In this document: positions 35,321 to 45,365 of the stretch, one piece after another
Layout: each line of letters opens with the position of its first letter
How positions within the stretch are numbered: the first letter of the stretch is position 1
NCBI RefSeq assembly: GCF_029168945.1
Contig: NC_083606.1
Coordinates: 14,100,041-14,164,040 of the forward strand
Length of the DNA: 64,000 nucleotides
Reading direction: 5' to 3'
From: Cannabis sativa
Lineage: Eukaryota > Streptophyta > Magnoliopsida > Rosales > Cannabaceae
Made by a program: the position numbers and the translations under genes
Notes under the pieces: generated by a model
Told to the model about the DNA's origin: nothing
The model's database searches: none
Seen by the model: only the letters and a program-made list of their open reading frames with translations

Positions 35321-35743
35321 TTGTCTTTTGGCATGGGTTGTGTAGTTCGGAATCATCATGGTGTTATGGTAGAAGCATTCAAGAATGGGAAGATTGAATG
35401 TGTTCAACCCGAAATTGCTGAGATAATAGGCATTAAAGAAGCCTTGAGTTTGATTGCAACTCATTCGTGGGATAGAGTCATGTTGGAAACAGATAGCTTG
35501 GTGTGTGTCCAAGCGATTCTCAGCGGTATTTTTATGCCTTCACAGTTTGGTATTATTGTTCAAGATGTTCGAAATTTACTTTTGGCTTTATCTTTTGTTG
35601 AGTTGTGTTTTGTAAAACAATCTACAAATAAGTTGGCTCATTGCTTGGCAAGAGACTCTTGTTTCTCTACAGGTCGTGTGCTTCAGTTGGAGGATTGTTC
35701 CTCTGAAGTGCATTCTATTGTTTTGAACGAATTTATTAATTAA
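35321..35743 (+). pseudogene. RNase H-like (RVT_3) domain fragment
   Basis: A 140-codon frame with SFGMGCVVRNHHGVMVEAF, the Glu in EIAEIIGIKEALSL, the Asp in LETDSLVCVQAI and NKLAHCLARDS. This is the plant-type RNase H fold found in LINE-derived and stand-alone RNase H-like proteins. The first catalytic Asp (normally some 20 residues before GMGCVVR, in a KxNxDG/A motif) is absent because the frame starts too late, so it is a fragment. It lies inside the TTA-flanked element, about 300 bp from the copia insertion. Either the element captured it, or it is the tail of a LINE. Confidence 0.65.
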
Positions 35744-36148
35744 TAGATCTTATAATTTTTATTCAAAAAAATAACTTTTTACATTTTAATTATGTATTTA
35801 ATAAAATCTTTATACATTTTCAATCAAAACTTAATGCTTTTGTTAACTTTTTTTTTTTTATACATTTTTATCAAAAAATAAAATTAATTTTATCCTTAAA
35901 GCATTAGACCACAATTATAAATTTGAGCTAAATATAACATTGATTTATTTTTCTGAACCAAATTTAGCATAAAATTTACACCGTCCATTAGAGATGGCCT
36001 TACATTGGAATGATTTTTCCTCTATTTTAAAAGAATAACCATTCTACCAAAATAGCGTAAAAATTATATTAAAATAATATTTCAATACTTTAAAAATACA
36101 ACTAAACAAAAATTAATTTATTTCTTTTTTATTTCATTCTATTTCATT

Positions 36149-36354
36149 TGTAGGAAAATCATTCTATTTTTTAGTATTATTCTTGTGTAATTGTTGTAAT
36201 TCATTGCTGCATATTTTTAGGGTATAGTTAAGAGTTTTATTCTGTTATTATTATTTGATTTTATGTCCCTTTTAAGGGATTCTTGTACATGTTAAATATT
36301 TTAACATGCATATTTCTGAGAAATAATATAGAAAAATTACCCTCTTTGTTGACT
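36149..36354 (+). repeat. 5' LTR of the small copia element
   Basis: 206 bp. Differs from the 3' copy (40855-41053) by a 7-bp TATTTTA-type length difference near 36297 and a few substitutions. Confidence 0.94.
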
Positions 36355-36422
36355 TGGTATCAAAGCCAACACACAACCCTAAACCCTAATCCCAGCCTGC
36401 CTTTCTCTAATCCCTTTCCACC

Positions 36423-36983
36423 ATGTCTGAAAGCAGTGAGTCAGCCACCACAAAAATTAATCCCTCTAAGACCACTATTGTTCTAGCCCATAAGAAAACA
36501 ATTGAGAAAACCCAGATTTGTAAATTCTTGGCTGGTCTCACTGTTGAGTATGATGAGGCAAGGGGGAGAATTATTGGAAGGCAGCCCTTACCTTCTATTG
36601 GCGAAGTTTTTTCTGAGGTTAGAAGAGAGGAGAGTAGGAGGAGTGTTATGCTCGGAAAAAGGGTTGTTGGCACTTCTATTGAAGGATCAGCCTTTGCTGT
36701 TGGAGGAGGCTACAGTAAGAACACTCCACATCTGCCAAAACCTGATGAGAAACCCCGTGTTTGGTGTGAATTTTGTAATAAACCTCGCCATACTCGAGAA
36801 ACCTGCTGGAGAATTCATGGAAAACCAACAAATTGGAAGAGTAAGGCAGAAAGAAATAGTCGCAACCCTACTGCAAATGAAGTCGAGGCTAATCCTTTCA
36901 CTAAGGAGCAGATGGCTCAACTTCATGCATTGCTGAAATCCACTTTGTCCTCATCTAGTATTCCTAATGTTTCTGTTGCATAA
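36423..36983 (+). pseudogene. Gag of the small copia element, internally deleted
   Basis: Starts MSESSESATTKINPS, the usual N terminus, but jumps at about residue 28 to KTIEKTQICKFLAGLTVEYD. The latter normally lies some 200 residues further on, so most of the capsid domain (UBN2/retrotran_gag) is deleted. The zinc knuckle is CEFCNKPRHTRETC (C-x2-C-x4-H-x4-C) near 36769-36810. The frame ends at TAA 36981. The polyprotein resumes at once with SGKEINALICFFP, so this stop is probably a decayed Gln codon. Confidence 0.85.
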
Positions 36984-39900
36984 TCAGGTAAAGAAATAAA
37001 TGCTTTAATTTGTTTCTTTCCAAATTATGCTCCTTGGGTAATTGATTCTGGAGCTTCTGATCATATGACAAATTCTTCTAATTTGTTTAACTCCTATATA
37101 CCTTGTTCAGGTGATAAAAAAGTTAAGATTGCAGATGGTAATTTCTCACCTATTGTAGGAAAAGGTCTTATAAGATTCTCTGAAAGAATAGATCTTAAAT
37201 CTGTTCTTCATGTTCCTAATCTAACCTGCAATTTTCTGTCTGTGAGTAAATTATCAAGGGATTCTAGTTGTTGTGTAATCTTCCATGAATCTTATTGTCT
37301 TTTTCAGGACCAAAGTTCAGGGAAGACGATTGGCGGTGCTAGGATGATAAATGGTCTCTATTATTTTGAAGATGATATTTCTAAGAATAAAATTGCTCAT
37401 GGGCTTAGTAGCATCAGTTCTTCTTCTGTTTATGATCAAATAATGATTTGGCATTATAGGCTAGGTCATCCTAGTTTTTCTTATTTAAAACACTTGTTTC
37501 CCACTTTGTTTAAAAAATTGAATCCTTTGTCTTTTCAATGTGAAAGTTGTTTATTGGCCAAAAGCCAACGTAAATCTTATTCTAAAACTATTTATCATTC
37601 TTCCAAACCTTTTTATCTTTTTCATAGTGATGTTTGGGGACCATCTAAAGTCACCACTAATTCTGGAAAAAAAAATAGTTTGTAACTTTTATAGACGACC
37701 ATACTCGTCTTTGCTGGGTTTATTTGATGAAAGAAAAAAATGAAGTGGAGCAAATTTTTTCAGCTTTTTACAAAATGGTTGAAACTCAGTTCCAAACAAA
37801 AATCAGCATCTTATGAACTGATAATGGAACTGAATACTTTAATAAAATAGGGTTGTACAGAAATTTTCGTAAACCGCCCAACCCGAATAACCTGACTAAA
37901 CCAAACCGACAAAACCGAAAAAAAATACAAACCGACATAACTTGACAAAATTCTAAACCGCCCAATCTGTAAATTGGGCGGGTTGAATTTTGACCCAAAC
38001 CGCCCAATGAACCCGCCCAAACCGATTTAACCCGATTTTTCAGTTTTTTTTTTTTATATATATATATTATATAATATATAATAATATATAATATATATTA
38101 AAAAAAACCCAAACCCTAAATTGAATTTAGATTTGGAATATTATGTATTTAATGTTATTAATTTTTATTTTAGTTGAATCTGAAAAAAAAAAAAAAAAAA
38201 AAAAAACCATCCTAATTCGGGTACAGAATTTTTTTTTTAAATTGGGCAGTTTGCATGCAGAATTTTATAACCCGATCTTTATGTTGGGTTGGAAAATATA
38301 TAGTATAAACCGACTAAACCGACCGATGTACAGCCCTATAATAAAATTCTTGGAAATTTTTTGACAAAAAAAGGTATTTTGCATCAGTCTACTTGTCCAA
38401 ATACAGTGGAACAGAATGGTGTAGCTGAACGAAAAAATAGACATTTGTTAAAAACAGCTCGTGCTATGATGTTTTATATGAAAATTCCTAAATATTTATG
38501 GGGTGATGCCATTCTTACTGCATCTTATTTGATAAATAGGATGCCTACGAAAATTTTGAATTACATTACACCATTGCAAAGTTTCAAAAAATTCTTTCCA
38601 GATTCTAGGATTCACTCTGATTTACCTTTGAAAATTTTTGGTTGTACTGCTTATGTCCACATTCCTAAAAGGTCTAGGTCTAAGTTAGATCCTAGAGCTG
38701 AAAAATGTATTTTTTTTTTTTGGGTATCCTCCTAATAAAAAAAGGATATAAATGCTTTAATCCTATTACTAAACGTGTTTATATAACTATAGATGTGTTG
38801 TTTGTGGAAAATATCCCTTATTTTTCGCAAAATTTAATTCAGGGGGAGAATTTAGTGGAATCAAATTTTTGGGAGACGGTTGAACCTTTACCTAAGACTT
38901 TTGACACTGATATTAAAAGATTAATCCTATAATTGTTAAATCTGAATTTGGTCTGTCAGATTAAGAAATGCTACGATTGATTAAAAATCGTAACAACCTT
39001 GAACCTGTGGTTTATTCAAGGAAGAATGTCACTGAAAGAGTTAGAGATCATGTTATCATCCCTGTGCCTAGCCAATTGCCAGCCCTAGACAATGGTTCTT
39101 CAAATATTCCAGGTAATTCTTCATCTTCTATTCCTATTTTAAATTCAAATTCTGATCCTAAGCCTACCCCAGAGTTAGCCCCAGGAAATCTTGAAGTAGA
39201 TAATCTTCCTATTGCTCTTAGAAAAGGGACTCGTGCATGTACTAAACATCCTATTGCCAAATACATATCCTATGATCACCTATCAGAATCCTATAAAGCA
39301 TTTACTATTAAAATTTCTGAACTGGTTGTGCCTAGAAATATTCAGGAAGCACTAGATGACCCGAAATGGAGGCTAGCAATGTTTGAGGAAATGAATGTTC
39401 TAAAAAAGAATGGTACTTGGGAGATTATGATGTTACCAGAGGAGAAGAAAATTGTAGGATGTAAGTGGGTATTTACAATAAAATACAAAGCTGATGGAAG
39501 TGTTGAGAGATACAAAGCTAGGCTTATGGCTAAGGGATTTACTCAAACACATGGAATAGATTATCAAGAAACATTTGCTCCTGTTGCTAAAATTAATTCT
39601 ATTCGTGTGTTATTATCTCTAGCAGTCAACTCTAATTGGCCCTTACACCAGTTAGATGTAAAAAATGCATTTCTTAATGGAGATCTAGAAGAAGAAGTGT
39701 TTATGAGTCTTCCACCTGGATTCGAAGATCACTATGGAGCAGGAAAAGTGTGCAAGCTGAAAAAAGTCCTTATATGGACTTAATCAATCTCCTAGAGCCT
39801 GGTTTGAACGTTTTGGTAAGGTGTTAAAGTGTTATGGGTATACTTAGAGTCAAGCAGATCACACAATGTTCTATAAACATTCAGAAGAAGGTAAGGTGGC

Positions 39901-40840
39901 TATACTAATTGTATATGTGGATGATATTGTGCTGACTGTGGATGATTATAGTGAACTCAAAAAGTTGAAAATAAGACTTGGTGAAGAGTTTGAAATCAAG
40001 GACTTGGGTAATTTGAAATACTTTCTTGGAACGGAGTTTGCAAGGTCCAGAGAAGGTATTTTTGTTAGCCAACGCAAGTATGTACTGGATCTTCTAAATG
40101 AGACAGGTATGATGGGCTGCAAACCTGCTGAAACACCTAGTGAACCTAATGTTAAACTTGAACCTATAGATCTGAAGAACGTGAAGGATCGAGAGTTGTA
40201 TCAAAGATTAGTCGGGAGGCTAATTTATTTGTCTCATACACGACCAGACATAGCTTTCTCTGTGAGCATAGTAAGTCAGTTTATGCATTCACCTGGTTCA
40301 AAGCATTTCGATGCTGTTTACAAAATTCTAAGGTATCTTAAGGGAACGCCTGGAAAAGGTCTCTAGTTCAAACCACGAGGACATCTAGAAATTGAAGCTT
40401 ATACTGATGCAGATTGGGCTGGAAGTATGGTAGATAGAAGATCTACATCAGGTTCTAGTTACGTGGCGAAGCAAGAAACAAACTGTGGTAGCTAGAAGCA
40501 GTGCTGAAGCTGAATTCAGGGCTGTTGCTCATGGTATCTGTGAAATGATTTGGATAAAACGATTGATTGAAGAGCTGAAGTCATCACAGTCAACTCCCAT
40601 GAAGTTGTACTGTGACAACAAGGCAGCAATTGCAATTTCCCATAATCCAGTGCTTCATGATCGCACAAAGCACGTTGAAGTAGCCAATCACTTTATTAAG
40701 GAGAAAATTGAGAGTGGTCAAGTTTGTATGCCTTAAGTCCCTACCGAACAACAAGTGGCAGATATCTTTATAAAAGGATTATGTAAAAAACAGTTTGATT
40801 ATCTAATTGGCAAGCTGGCTATGGAGAATATTTTTAGTCC
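36984..40840 (+). pseudogene. Pol of the small copia element, multiply interrupted
   Basis: Protease WVIDSGASDHM (37037), GAG-pre-integrase WHYRLGHPSF and CLLAKSQR. Integrase HSDVWGPSK, a frameshift at a run of nine A (37667-37675), FIDDHTR, TDNGTEYFN, then the inserted MITE, and NGVAERKNRHLL. A frameshift at a run of T near 38709-38720 follows. Reverse transcriptase: [46 protein letters not shown] (39915). RNase H: YTDADWAGS, SSAEAEFRAVAHG, YCDNKAAIAI, DRTKHVEV. Stops include TGA at 37814 (in LRTDNG), TAG at 39846, TAG at 40364 and TAA at 40735. Most can be explained by single C-to-T or G-to-A changes. Confidence 0.9.
37848..38338. mobile_element. hAT-type MITE, 491 bp, nested in copia integrase
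   Basis: Terminal inverted repeats TAGGGTTGTACA and TGTACAGCCCTA. A perfect 8-bp target duplication TAATAAAA (37840-37847 and 38339-38346) is the hallmark of hAT insertion. Removing the MITE and one duplication rejoins the integrase frame (EYFNK to ILGNFLTKKG). Subterminal regions are rich in AAACCG and ACCCGCCCAA motifs; the core is (AT)n and poly-A. No transposase. Confidence 0.95.
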
Positions 40841-40854
40841 AGCTTGAGGGGGAG

Positions 40855-41053
40855 TGTAGGAAAATCATTATATTTTTAGTATTATTCTTATGTAATTGTT
40901 GTAATTTATTATTGCATATTTTTAGGGTATAGTTAAGAGTTTTATTCTGTTATTATTATTTGATTTTATTTCCCTTTTAAGGGATTCTTGTACATGTTAA
41001 ATACATGCATATTTCTGAGAAATAATATAGAAAAATTACCCTCTTTGTTGACT
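40855..41053 (+). repeat. 3' LTR of the small copia element
   Basis: 199 bp, directly after the purine tract and directly before the TCATT duplication. Confidence 0.94.
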
Positions 41054-41187
41054 TCATTACCCATTATAATCGCATCCTTAGATAGTTGTCAAAAGTTTCA
41101 TCTTCTCAAATTCATTCATCATCCAAGTCTTTCTCCTCCTCACCAAACATAGCTTTAGACACAGAAAGTTATTGCTATAATAATAGG

Positions 41188-41873
41188 GGTGTTTATCCGA
41201 TCTGATTCGCACAATTTTACTCATAGTGCACCTGATCCGCACTAAGTGCGAATTTCATATTTTAGATTCAATCTAATCCGCATATCCACTCAAATCTAAT
41301 CCAATCAAATCTGCAAAAGTGCAGATTGTATCGATTATTTTAGATTAGTTACTTTTTAATATTAAATTATTTAATATTTATTAAAAAATATATATATTTC
41401 ACATTACTAACAATAAAATAACTCAAATTATTGTTGTTTTATGTCTAAACTACAAACTAAAGTAAACAAAAAAATAATAAAAAATTTAAAGTAAGAAGAA
41501 AAAAGTTAAATGTATAAAAAAATGTTGAATTTGTTTTAGATTATATTTTTTTTAATAAATAAAAATAGAATATATAATTTATCTACTATATTTTAAAATA
41601 TATTTATATGATATGTATTAGATTTTTAAATTATTATTTTTACATTAAAATATTAATTATATATAATTCTTTTATGATTATCTATAAATATTTATAAATT
41701 GAATTTGATCGATTACTTTTATATGTCAATCAACATCCAATCCGCACAATTGCGGATTTTAAAATTTTCAATCAATCCAATATGCACAAATACGCATATC
41801 CGCATTTTGCAAATTAGATTAGATCGTGCAAATTGGATTAAATATTTTATAAACACTCCCCTATTATAATGGC
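41188..41873. mobile_element. MITE with GTGCGGATTGG-type subterminal repeats, copy 2
   Basis: Ends TAGGGGTGTTTATCCGATC and, inverted, TAAACACTCCCCTA. Both 170-bp ends contain diverged copies of the CCAATCCGCAC motif seen in the copy at 20380-22092. The 350-bp core is AT-rich. Neighbouring TATAAT on both sides (CTATAAT at left, TTATAAT at right) may be an imperfect duplication. Confidence 0.75.
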
Positions 41874-42493
41874 TGTTTGAGCAGACAGGACAATTTTATT
41901 TCAAATGGTGATATATGTTACAATTTATGAATTTGAAGGACTAGTTGAGTATGAGATGGTAAGAACATGATAGTAAATGGTGCACTACTATTCCCCAAGA
42001 AAAAATTAAAAAAGAAAATGGTACACTACTGCACAGAGTCAAACTTATTTTACATTTGAAAAAAAAGAGTGACAGGAAAAATCCCACAATCAAGAAGTAG
42101 TCATGTACAAACTTGCGAAAGCTCCTTTCTAGCCCTACAAGGCTATAAAAAGAGTATTATCCTGGTCCAATAGTACTAATATCAAAGAACTGATCTAAAA
42201 TCTGCCCTGTTCCAATGTTTCTTACCTAACAAGCATTTTTCTTAATGGATAAATTAGAACCAATGCAAAGATCTAGCACTAACAAGCTAAGAAATGGTGT
42301 CATGTCAAAGCATTACAAATGATCTCTGAGAAAGATACAAAATCCCAACCTAATGATGAAATTGAAACTAATGGCTAAACAAATATTACAGCACCTACCA
42401 ACTTACATTTTTAGTTCTGGCTGGGCAAAAGTATCACCAAAACATATAATTCACAATCTGAGGGAGGATGATACTAATGAACCCAGAAGCTCA
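41874..42493. other. 3' flank of the DAYSLEEPER-like gene
   Basis: No coding region. The 3' UTR of the minus-strand gene should occupy the right part. Confidence 0.4.
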
Positions 42494-45277
42494 TCAATAT
42501 TCCATTCTTACAAGAGCATTTGAAACGCCTGCTGTACCGTACTGCATCCAATCTTTTGCACATATGAGGGCTTCGACGGTCTCAGGCCGCAAGGAACTTC
42601 GGTACCCATCCATCTCTTTGGCAGTGGTATCAAATATAGATTCAGAAGGAAGTGTGGATACTGGAATTGACAAAATGTCACGAGCCATTTTTGAAAGAGT
42701 TGGGTACTTCAGTTTGTTCAGTTTCCACCACCCCAACACATCAAACTCTTGGACACGAGGCAACAGAGACTCGTCCAAATACTGGTCCAGCTCTGATTTC
42801 ATCTGTTGGCTTGTGGTCTCCATGATGTAGACATCAAAATCTGTGAGTCCGTTGTCTGACAAAAGAGTTCCTCCTTGCTGTTCATCTGTCCTACTGTTGC
42901 CCGAATTTCCTTCTTCGGCATAAGTGGGAGTCAAGGGCAGAGGAAGGGCCACATATTCATGAAAAAGCTCATGAATTCCATCATCAACTACCTTGATAAA
43001 TGTGGGGGCATCTTCACCATAGATTTTGTTGAAACTAAATTCAACTAACTTCATTTTGAAGCGAGGATCCATGACTACTGCAGTTGCTAAAGCCAAGCTA
43101 CACTCCTTCCAGTATTTATCGATTTTTTCCTGCATTCTTTTCGTCAAGGCATTAATGAAAGGATCTTCACTTGTAGCTGCACGAACGAGCTCTGACTGAA
43201 TCTTCCATACTTCATGGAAGAAAGTAATTGCAGTTGGGTTAGTTGTGGTAGTAAGGATGTTAACTGCATCAAAGAGAAGCTTCAAGTACATGCATACTAT
43301 CTCAACCTGCTTCCAATCATCCATGGACGGGGCTGCTTTGTAATCGGGATCAGATGTATCCAAGCAAGAGAAGACTTCCTTTAACTCGGAAGCAGCCACT
43401 AGCATTTGATAAGTTGTATTCCATTGAGTTTGGTCATCTAGAGACAGGGTCCTTTCACTTGGGACCTGAAGATGTTGCTTGAGCTCAAGGAATTTTTCCT
43501 CGTGGGATTCTGAAGTCTTCACAAACTTCACACTTTCCCGAACCTTTCTGACATTTTCATGAACCTCATACAAAACATCCTTAGCAATACTGCTAAAAGC
43601 ACGGGCAAGGCAATTCCCAACCAATAATTGGCCATTGAGGATAAGTGGGTTTTTAATGGACAGTAGTGGCCTCAGATTTTCAAGTGCAGCATCACTGAGT
43701 GGCTGATTATATGTAAGAGAAAACAATTTGTTCTCCAAACTCCAATCATGAAGACAAACAGCAACAGCATGGCTAAAGGCATTATCGGAGTCCGGATATG
43801 GTTCCATCACAACATTAAGAAGTCTCTTTTGCAGCTTCCAATCACTATCAATAAAGTGACCGGTGATAAAAACATAGCCAACACTTTGACTTGAAGTCCA
43901 CAAGTCTAGGGCAAGGCAAACACGACCTGGTATGCCCTCAATAAACTTCATAAGGTTCTGCTTTTCCATTAGATACGTTGCAACACAATCCCCTTGGACG
44001 GTGTTGAAGCTTACCATGTTGAACTGCGGCTGAAGATTCTGAACAAAAGTTAAAAACCCTGGATGCTCAACCATATGAAGGGGGTAATCATGCATAATGA
44101 TCATCCTAGCAATCTCATGGCGGCACCTATCAGGGTCAAACATAATTTGGGGCACACTACTGGTTCTGTATCGTCGTTTTGGTGGATCAGAAGGGCTATT
44201 GCCCGCTCTTGAGTTAGGGGTATACGGGCTTAACTGGTTTTTATCCTGGTTGCGAAGCAATGCAGGGCAGGTACCCTTTGCAATATGGCGTTTTAGGTGG
44301 CTTGTACCTGCAACTTTCGAACCTGTACTATATGCAAAACTTTGCTTGCACTGCTTACAACATGCCCTCCGACATCCAGCACTCACAGTTTCAATTGTGA
44401 AGTGCTCCCAGACTATAGACTTCTTCTTCCTCCGCTTGTTAGGCTGAGTTTCTGGATTAGTTATCTCATTATTTTCATACGAGTTTGGAGTCTTCTGTTC
44501 GTAAGGGGTTAACATCTTCTCCTCATAAGGGGTTAGCATCTTGCCTTCATCAGGGGTTTCCATCTTCTCACTGTCAGGGGTCTCCAAAATCTTATCTTCA
44601 AGAGGAGTAGTCACCATTTGGTCTTCAACATGGTTGATGACCATCTGGTGTTCCATGGGGGTGGAGACCATCTGATGCTCAACCATCTGGTGTTCAACCA
44701 TCTGGTCTTCCATAGGAGCGGTGGCCATCTGGTGTTCAACATCAGTATTCACCATCTGGTGTTCGGCCTCAGTATTCACCATCTGGTGTTCGGCCTCAGT
44801 ATTCACCATCTGGTGTTCGCTATCAGTATTCACCATTTGGTCTTCAACATGGTTGATGACCATCTGGTGTTCCATGGGGGTGGAGACCATCTGATGCTCA
44901 ACCATCTGGTGTTCAACCATCTGGTCTTCCATAGGAGCGGTGGCCATCTGGTGTTCGGCCTCAGTATTCACCATCTGGTGTTCGGCCTCAGTATTCACCA
45001 TCTGGTGTTCGGCCTCAGTATTCACCATCTGGTGTTCGCTATCAGTATTCACCATCTGATGTTCCCCATCAGTATTCACCATCTGGTGTTCGCCATCAGT
45101 ATTCACCATCTGATGATTCTGGTGGTCAACAGGAGTAGAAATCATCTGAGTTTCAACACGAGTGGTGACTACATGGGTATCATCATGAGTGGTGACCAAG
45201 TGGGTTTCATCATGAGTGGTGACCATATGAGTTTCAACATTAGTAGAGACCATCTGGTCTTCAACAGATGCAGCCAT
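42494..45277 (-). CDS. DAYSLEEPER-like domesticated hAT transposase, BED zinc finger
   Basis: Nuclear DNA-binding protein of the plant DAYSLEEPER/RICESLEEPER type, derived from a hAT transposase; homologues are needed for normal development. 927 residues without introns. Residues 5-225 are repeats built on EHQMVNTEA and MEHQMVINHVEDQ. The basic stretch NKRRKKK (280-286) is a likely nuclear signal. The BED finger spans about 285-340 (CKQCKQ, HLKRHIAKGTC). The hAT core has LDLWTSSQSVGYVFITGHFID and QTQWNTTYQMLVAASEL. The DUF4413-like part is ATAVVMDPRFKMKLVEF. The C-terminal hAT dimerisation domain is LGWWKLNKLKYPTLSKMARDI...PSESIF. Start ATG 45277 (MAASVEDQMV) was chosen because the 68 in-frame codons upstream translate a 28-bp repeat and lie across a likely splice acceptor. 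No terminal inverted repeats were found, which fits a domesticated gene. Confidence 0.88.
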   Translation of the reverse strand: MAASVEDQMVSTNVETHMVTTHDETHLVTTHDDTHVVTTRVETQMISTPVDHQNHQMVNTDGEHQMVNTDGEHQMVNTDSEHQMVNTEAEHQMVNTEAEHQMVNTEAEHQMATAPMEDQMVEHQMVEHQMVSTPMEHQMVINHVEDQMVNTDSEHQMVNTEAEHQMVNTEAEHQMVNTDVEHQMATAPMEDQMVEHQMVEHQMVSTPMEHQMVINHVEDQMVTTPLEDKILETPDSEKMETPDEGKMLTPYEEKMLTPYEQKTPNSYENNEITNPETQPNKRRKKKSIVWEHFTIETVSAGCRRACCKQCKQSFAYSTGSKVAGTSHLKRHIAKGTCPALLRNQDKNQLSPYTPNSRAGNSPSDPPKRRYRTSSVPQIMFDPDRCRHEIARMIIMHDYPLHMVEHPGFLTFVQNLQPQFNMVSFNTVQGDCVATYLMEKQNLMKFIEGIPGRVCLALDLWTSSQSVGYVFITGHFIDSDWKLQKRLLNVVMEPYPDSDNAFSHAVAVCLHDWSLENKLFSLTYNQPLSDAALENLRPLLSIKNPLILNGQLLVGNCLARAFSSIAKDVLYEVHENVRKVRESVKFVKTSESHEEKFLELKQHLQVPSERTLSLDDQTQWNTTYQMLVAASELKEVFSCLDTSDPDYKAAPSMDDWKQVEIVCMYLKLLFDAVNILTTTTNPTAITFFHEVWKIQSELVRAATSEDPFINALTKRMQEKIDKYWKECSLALATAVVMDPRFKMKLVEFSFNKIYGEDAPTFIKVVDDGIHELFHEYVALPLPLTPTYAEEGNSGNSRTDEQQGGTLLSDNGLTDFDVYIMETTSQQMKSELDQYLDESLLPRVQEFDVLGWWKLNKLKYPTLSKMARDILSIPVSTLPSESIFDTTAKEMDGYRSSLRPETVEALICAKDWMQYGTAGVSNALVRMEY
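44620..45140. repeat. In-frame coding repeats: 27-bp units inside a 219-bp higher-order duplication
   Basis: The basic unit of 27 bp (TCAGTATTCACCATCTGGTG plus TTCGGCC or TTCGCTA) encodes a nine-residue repeat. A larger block recurs with a 219-bp period (the landmark GGTCTTCAACATGGTTGATG is at 44620 and 44839). Both periods are multiples of three, so the frame is preserved. Several adjacent 27-bp units are identical, a sign of recent expansion. Confidence 0.93.
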
Positions 45278-45281
45278 CTTT

Positions 45282-45365
45282 CCTTGCAAGTATAAATATC
45301 CTGCTTTTTCCTTGCAAGTATAAATATCCTGCTTTTTCCTTGCAAGTATAAATATCCTGCTTGGC
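45282..45365. repeat. Three 28-bp tandem repeats just upstream of the ATG
   Basis: CCTTGCAAGTATAAATATCC with its 8-base tail starts at 45282, 45310 and 45338, exactly 28 bp apart. On the minus strand each copy contains GCAGGATATT, an acceptor-like AG, so a 5'-UTR splice acceptor may be present in triplicate. 28 is not a multiple of three, which argues that this part is not coding. Confidence 0.9.

Larger units (their letters stand above)
24254..35999. mobile_element. Candidate PIF/Harbinger-type element with TTA duplication, split by copia
   Basis: Left end GAACATCTCTAAT is preceded by TTA (24251-24253). The right end is the inverted version ATTAGAGATGGCC, followed by TTA (36000-36002). The 13-bp ends match at 11 positions, and a 3-bp TTA/TAA duplication is characteristic of PIF/Harbinger and Tourist elements. 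Both subterminal regions share AAATTT(T)ACACCG-like blocks in opposite orientation. Without the copia insertion (24798-35005 plus one duplication) the element is about 1.5 kb. It carries an RNase H fragment (35321-35743) but no transposase. Caution: the left TTA abuts a TAT microsatellite, so the duplication could be chance. Confidence 0.5.
36149..41053 (+). mobile_element. Small Ty1/copia element (Ale/Retrofit-like), 4.9 kb
   Basis: LTRs 36149-36354 and 40855-41053 (206 and 199 bp) are nearly identical. The target duplication TCATT is at 36144-36148 and 41054-41058. Primer site TGGTATCAAAGCC starts at 36355 directly after the LTR; the purine tract GCTTGAGGGGGAG ends at 40854. The LTRs begin TG but end GACT, an atypical terminus. 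Short LTRs and the integrase phrase TDNGTEYFN suggest the Ale/Retrofit lineage (from memory). A 491-bp hAT MITE is inserted in the integrase region. Many stops and two frameshifts make it non-autonomous. Confidence 0.94.

Noticed and set aside
42494..45277. Active hAT transposon
   Set aside because: No terminal inverted repeats or 8-bp duplication seen nearby. There is a telo-box promoter with a probable 5'-UTR intron, and the gene is clean in an otherwise decayed neighbourhood, so domestication fits better.
44618..45295. 225-codon plus-strand frame HHLVFGLSI repeats
   Set aside because: Reverse-strand reading of the DAYSLEEPER-like repeat region; the repeat periods are multiples of three, so all frames stay open.
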